Positions 7,374 to 9,850 of a DNA stretch of 9,850 bases are shown here, piece by piece. Below the pieces are notes generated by a model. It made no database searches and was not told the origin of the DNA. It worked only from the letters and a program-made list of their open reading frames with translations. Source of the DNA: Candidatus Lithacetigena glycinireducens (GTDB taxonomy: Bacteria > Coprothermobacterota > HKB111). A program made the position numbers and the translations under genes. The stretch is from NCBI GenBank assembly GCA_018725485.1, contig QLUP01000030.1, forward strand, positions 1 through 9,850. Direction: 5' to 3'. Numbering within the stretch: the first letter of the stretch is position 1; each line of letters opens with the position of its first letter.

Positions 7374-7434
7374 CTAATTAAATATTAAATACCAATTTAA
7401 TGTATCAGTCTCTACTGTGGTATTATTTAATTAG
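7374..7434. repeat. Long AT-rich inverted repeat with bulges between the deacylase gene and plsY
   Basis: The right arm 7414-7434 pairs in full with the left side of this segment. CTAATTAAATA (7374-7384) pairs with 7424-7434, ATACCA (7389-7394) with 7418-7423, and CAGT (7406-7409) with ACTG (7414-7417), leaving left-side bulges of four (7385-7388) and eleven bases (7395-7405) and a CTCT loop. That is 21 base pairs by eye. No T-run follows on the + strand, so it is not a standard terminator. It sits in the longest gap (7366-7492), between two genes of unrelated function. Its role could be an mRNA end structure, a leader for plsY, or a protein-binding site. Confidence 0.6.
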
Positions 7435-7442
7435 AAAAACAT

Positions 7443-7496
7443 ATGAAGCCTAACCTTGATTTTCTAAAAACAATTACCTTGTGGTGGTCAGAATGA
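7443..7496 (+). CDS. Possible 17-codon leader ORF joined to plsY by ATGA
   Basis: ATG 7443 opens a 17-residue frame, MKPNLDFLKTITLWWSE, whose TGA (7494-7496) overlaps the plsY start ATG as ATGA. The peptide is hydrophobic with two adjacent tryptophans. The overlap would suit translational coupling, but no Shine-Dalgarno precedes ATG 7443 (only AGAAAA), so it may be chance. It has no recognisable family. Confidence 0.2.
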   Translation: MKPNLDFLKTITLWWSE

Positions 7497-8080
7497 TATA
7501 TATAATCATAGGTCTGGCTTTCTTTATCGGTGGTCTTCCTTTTGGTTATTTAGTAGGTAAGTATATTTATAAAGTAGATATCAGGCAAATAGGCAGTGGC
7601 AATATTGGTGCGATTAATGTCATTAGAAGCCTGGGTATCAGGTGGGGAATACTGGTTTTGTTCCTGGATCTTTTTAAGAGTTATTTAGCTTTAACTCTTT
7701 TTAAAGAGCAGTTAGTTAAAGATCACTACTTATTTTTATTTTCTCTTCTTCTGGTTCTTGGGCACGACTACTCACCCTTTCTTAATTTTAAGGGTGGAAA
7801 GGGAGTAGCTACCTCTATGGGCATATATTTAGCACTTTACCCCGTAGCTTTATTCTGGGCAGTGCCAATTTACCTATTGTTATTACTGGTTAGCGGGTTT
7901 CCTTCTGTAGCTTCATTAATATCTTTACTTTCTATTCCCTTAATCGTTTATTTATATAAATCTCCTACCTATCTGGTTATACTGAGTATTATTCTTTTCT
8001 TAATAGCTTTATTAAGGCATAAAGAAAATATAGTAAGATTATTAGAAGGTCGAGAAAGCCGTATTTTTAAAAGGAAATAG
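7493..8080 (+). CDS. plsY: Glycerol-3-phosphate acyltransferase PlsY
   Basis: This is a 195-residue integral membrane protein with about five to seven hydrophobic segments. All three PlsY motifs are visible: GSGNIGAINVIR at 34-45, GHDYSPFLNFKGGKGVATSMG at 90-110, given here as positions with key residues H91 and the GGKG loop, and RHKENIVRLLEGRES at 175-189. PlsY transfers an acyl chain from acyl-phosphate to the sn-1 position of glycerol-3-phosphate, the first step of phospholipid synthesis in many bacteria. Two usual residues differ: the Thr of GATN is Ile41, and the Ser before IPFGYL is Gly. ATG 7493 is preferred because GGTGGT lies a few bases upstream and PlsY proteins start directly at the first helix; in-frame GTG 7481 would add four residues. 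PlsX is not in the window. An acyl carrier protein gene follows. Confidence 0.9.
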   Translation: MIYIIIGLAFFIGGLPFGYLVGKYIYKVDIRQIGSGNIGAINVIRSLGIRWGILVLFLDLFKSYLALTLFKEQLVKDHYLFLFSLLLVLGHDYSPFLNFKGGKGVATSMGIYLALYPVALFWAVPIYLLLLLVSGFPSVASLISLLSIPLIVYLYKSPTYLVILSIILFLIALLRHKENIVRLLEGRESRIFKRK

Positions 8081-8125
8081 ATTTTTACCATTTTAATAAT
8101 AATAAATCTTATTCCTTCATTATTC

Positions 8126-8181
8126 AGGAGGCAGGAAAGCAAATGCAAAGTGAAATGGATGAGTTAGGTAATGAAAACTGA
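8126..8181 (+). promoter_or_regulatory. Strong Shine-Dalgarno with 12-codon leader ORF overlapping the acyl carrier protein start
   Basis: AGGAGG at 8126-8131, with AGGA at 8133-8136, is the best ribosome site in this gap, but it serves ATG 8143, which opens the 12-residue frame MQSEMDELGNEN ending TGA 8179-8181. The carrier protein's ATG at 8171 lies inside this small frame, in another phase, with only a close TTAGGT before it and an in-frame TAG at 8165-8167. Translation of the carrier protein may therefore depend on ribosomes ending the leader. A single-base indel joining both frames is the alternative. Confidence 0.45.
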
Positions 8182-8503
8182 AGATGAAGCTAAACAGCTG
8201 GTCTTCAACCTGGAAAGTTTTGAAAGAAGCGATGTTTTTAACATGGTTAAAGAAGTAGTAATTGATAAACTGGGGGTTGAAACTAATATAGTTACCGAAG
8301 AAGCAATCTTTATTGGAGATCCAGATTCCAAACCTCCAGGTTTAGGGGCAGATTCCCTGTATCTGGTAGATATAATAATGGAATTAGAAACTGTTTTTAA
8401 CATACGCGTGGACGATGAAGACCTGGATAAGATAAAAACAGTAGGAAACGCAGTTGATTATATTTATAGCAAGTTAAAACACTCTAAGCAAGCTTCAAAA
8501 TGA
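8171..8503 (+). CDS. Stand-alone acyl carrier protein with extended loop
   Basis: This 110-residue acidic protein belongs to the acyl carrier protein family. The phosphopantetheine site is Ser62 in LGADSLYLVDIIMELE (58-73), and the recognition helix and following FNIRVDDEDLDKIKTVGNAVDYI (76-98) fit the standard carrier fold closely. It differs from the fatty-acid AcpP (about 77 residues) by a longer, charged N-terminus (1-20), by an IFIGDPDSKPPG insertion (46-57) between helices I and II, and by Tyr-Leu after DSL where AcpP usually has Asp-Thr/Ser. This suggests a specialised carrier, not the housekeeping one. No fatty-acid synthase genes are adjacent; it sits between plsY and a reductase/epimerase-like gene, which may act on its acyl chain or on a related lipid. 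ATG 8171 is forced by the in-frame TAG just upstream, and has only a weak ribosome site. Confidence 0.88.
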   Translation: MKTEDEAKQLVFNLESFERSDVFNMVKEVVIDKLGVETNIVTEEAIFIGDPDSKPPGLGADSLYLVDIIMELETVFNIRVDDEDLDKIKTVGNAVDYIYSKLKHSKQASK

Positions 8504-8519
8504 AATAGGTATCAGGTAT

Positions 8520-8563
8520 TTTTCCCATTTGATTGTTTCAGAAAATTAATTTTCTTGGGAGGA
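8520..8563 (+). promoter_or_regulatory. Hairpin able to cover the Shine-Dalgarno of the dehydrogenase gene
   Basis: AGAAAATTAATTTTCT at 8540-8555 is a perfect 16-base palindrome. Next to it, TCCCA (8523-8527) pairs with TGGGA (8556-8560), extended by two G-U and one A-U pair to 8520-8563. The Shine-Dalgarno GGGAGG (8557-8562) lies entirely in this outer stem. A 12-base left bulge (8528-8539) separates the two stems. Sequestration of the ribosome site is inferred; the palindrome alone could be an operator. Confidence 0.45.
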
Positions 8564-8569
8564 TAAACG

Positions 8570-9571
8570 ATGAAAGCTGTTATTACTGGTGCTACCGGAC
8601 ATATTGGCAATGTGCTGGTAAGGTTGTTGCTCAAGAAAGGATTTTTAGTAAGAGTTATTGCCTTACCCGGTGAGTCTCTGGAATCTCTTGAAGGATTAGA
8701 AGTAGAAATAATCAAAGGAGATATCCGCAATATAGATAATCTTAGCCAGGCTTTTCAAGGTTTTGACTATGTATTTCATCTGGCAGGGATTATTTCTATA
8801 CTGCCGGGGTATAAAAAAATATTGGAAGAGGTAAATGTTACTGGTACCAGGAATGTAGTTCAGGTATGCCAGGAAACGGGTATAAAAAGATTGGTAGTTA
8901 CCAGCTCAATTCATGCTTTTAAAGAACCACCGAAAGGTTGTTACATAAATGAAGCTTGTGTTGTTAATCCTGAAAGCATCTACGGGGATTACGCTAAGAG
9001 TAAAGCTCAGGCAACTCTGGAAGTTAAAAAAGGCATACAAAACGGTCTGGAGGCTGTTATAACCTTCCCCACAGGGGTTATCGGGCCCTATGATTTCAGG
9101 ATTTCTGAGATTGGGCACCTGATACTCGACTATTTAAAGGGAAAAGTTAAGTTTTATATAGATGGAGCTTATGATTATGTTGATGTAAGAGATGTTGCTG
9201 AAGGTCTTTACAGGTTAGCTATTCAAGGAAGAAGTGGTGAAGGGTACATTTTATCAGGGCAACAGGTTACCGTTAAAGAGATGTTTGATTTATTAGGGGA
9301 GATTACCAATATTAAATCTCCCAATTTGAAAATACCCATGCTGGTAGCCAGGGCGGTTGCCCCTCTATCGGCATGGTGGTACCTGGTTACTAAGAGCAAA
9401 CCCCGCTTTACGCCTTATTCACTTTTCACCCTATCAAGTAATTCACTGGTAAACTGTAACAAAGCAAAGGAAGCCTTTGGTTACCAACCACGACCTATCA
9501 AAGAAACTCTCAGAGATACAGTATCCTGGTTTTATGAAACTGGAAAAGCTGTAATTAAGACCATAAAGTAA
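8570..9571 (+). CDS. Extended short-chain dehydrogenase/reductase (NAD-dependent epimerase or dihydroflavonol-reductase type)
   Basis: This 333-residue protein has an N-terminal Rossmann fold with GATGHIGN (7-14), GDIRN (50-54) and VFHLAG (68-73). The catalytic pair is Y141/K145 in YAKSK, with S112/S113 before it. FPTGVIGPYD (166-175) and YVDVRDVAEGL (203-213) are standard for extended SDRs, and the C-terminal block from PRFTPYSLFTLSSN to AFGYQPRPIKETL matches dihydroflavonol-4-reductase-like bacterial members. Such enzymes use NAD(P)H to reduce or epimerise sugars, sterols or carbonyl compounds; the substrate cannot be told. ATG 8570 has GGGAGG seven bases upstream, inside a possible hairpin. 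It follows the acyl carrier gene by 66 bases on the same strand, so a role on a carrier-bound or lipid substrate is possible but unproven. Confidence 0.88.
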   Translation: MKAVITGATGHIGNVLVRLLLKKGFLVRVIALPGESLESLEGLEVEIIKGDIRNIDNLSQAFQGFDYVFHLAGIISILPGYKKILEEVNVTGTRNVVQVCQETGIKRLVVTSSIHAFKEPPKGCYINEACVVNPESIYGDYAKSKAQATLEVKKGIQNGLEAVITFPTGVIGPYDFRISEIGHLILDYLKGKVKFYIDGAYDYVDVRDVAEGLYRLAIQGRSGEGYILSGQQVTVKEMFDLLGEITNIKSPNLKIPMLVARAVAPLSAWWYLVTKSKPRFTPYSLFTLSSNSLVNCNKAKEAFGYQPRPIKETLRDTVSWFYETGKAVIKTIK

Positions 9572-9628
9572 ATTAGAATCAGGTAATTAAATTTTTAGAA
9601 TAGAACGAGCAAAGTAGAGAAGCGACCA

Positions 9629-9652
9629 TATAATATAATAAAGAAAAGGAGG
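9629..9652 (+). promoter_or_regulatory. Consensus -10 box and Shine-Dalgarno ahead of the DegV-family gene
   Basis: TATAAT at 9629-9634 is a perfect -10 match, but no TTGACA-like box lies 16-18 bases upstream, where GAGCAA or similar is found. AGGAGG at 9647-9652 is four bases before ATG 9657. The ribosome site is clear; the promoter is plausible, and would make the DegV gene a separate unit after the dehydrogenase. No hairpin terminator was seen in 9572-9628. Confidence 0.4.
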
Positions 9653-9656
9653 AAAT

Positions 9657-9850
9657 ATGGAAGGTAAAATTGGTTTAGTAACTGATGGTTCATGCGATTT
9701 ACCTTTAGAAATAACTGAAAAATTAGGCATTGAGGTAGTTGCTGTTCATGTAAATACCGAAGAGGGAGAACCTATCTTATTAAGAGAAAAGCCTTTTTAT
9801 GAGTTTTTAAGAACTTTCAAAAAGAAGCTCTTTACCTCCCAACCCTCTGT
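9657..9850 (+). CDS. DegV family fatty-acid-binding protein, N-terminal part (cut by window end)
   Basis: The first 64 codons are present and the frame is open to the last base. The start GLVTDGSCDLPLE, then GIEVVAVHV, then the TSQPS motif at the end of the visible part, is the DegV pattern (usually TDSTSDLP ... TSQPS). DegV proteins bind a fatty acid between two domains; in Firmicutes some act as FakB, presenting exogenous fatty acids to the kinase FakA to make acyl-phosphate. Acyl-phosphate is the PlsY donor, so the nearness to plsY and an acyl carrier gene is suggestive. A Gly replaces the usual Ser after TD at the start of the motif. ATG 9657 follows AGGAGG closely. About three quarters of the gene is outside the window. 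Confidence 0.85.
   Translation, partial: MEGKIGLVTDGSCDLPLEITEKLGIEVVAVHVNTEEGEPILLREKPFYEFLRTFKKKLFTSQPS

Noticed and set aside
1-9850. CRISPR arrays, tRNA/rRNA genes, transposases, attachment sites
   Set aside because: No spaced direct repeats, no clover-leaf or rRNA signature and no transposase motifs were found by eye on either strand.

Overview
The window reads as an AT-rich, low-GC anaerobic bacterium, most likely a Bacillota member of the Clostridia in the broad sense. The evidence is G-rich Shine-Dalgarno sites (AGGAGG, GGGAGG) before most genes, GTG starts, a DegV-family gene, PlsY-type phospholipid synthesis, and a ferredoxin-like fumarate reductase/succinyl-CoA ligase operon of a kind seen in anaerobes. 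The assignment is an inference; no marker gene fixes it. Every supported gene lies on the + strand, no intergenic gap exceeds 130 bases, and no rRNA, tRNA, CRISPR or insertion sequence was seen.

Bases 1-4391 are one tightly packed energy-metabolism operon. It holds the last residues of a PyrK/FNR-type flavin-Fe/S oxidoreductase, then a [2Fe-2S] plus two [4Fe-4S] electron-transfer subunit, then a fumarate reductase/succinate dehydrogenase flavoprotein, and then both subunits of succinyl-CoA ligase (sucC, sucD). The stops and starts touch or overlap: TGA shared with the Shine-Dalgarno, GTGA, TAATG. Together these proteins would interconvert fumarate, succinate and succinyl-CoA. A soluble complex linked to NAD(P)H is likely from the FNR-type partner, the absence of a membrane anchor in the window, and the missing histidine for covalent FAD. 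The physiological direction cannot be read from the sequence.

Bases 4410-7365 hold three unrelated genes: a divergent type 2 RNase H with a HIII-like start and an archaeal-HII-like tail, a half-size TauE/SafE membrane protein, and a D-aminoacylase-type amidohydrolase with its whole metal site intact.

Bases 7366-9571 hold a small lipid or acyl-chain cluster: a 127-base AT-rich gap with a long bulged inverted repeat, a PlsY acyltransferase, a stand-alone acyl carrier protein with an unusual loop, and an extended short-chain dehydrogenase of the dihydroflavonol-reductase type. Each of the three has something odd in its translation start region: a 17-codon ORF joined to plsY by ATGA, a 12-codon ORF holding the good Shine-Dalgarno ahead of the carrier protein, and a hairpin that can cover the Shine-Dalgarno of the dehydrogenase.

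The window ends in the first 64 codons of a DegV-family fatty-acid-binding protein. I see no clearly new system. The points most worth checking are the fumarate reductase assembly, the mosaic RNase H, the plsY/carrier protein/dehydrogenase trio and the structured leaders.
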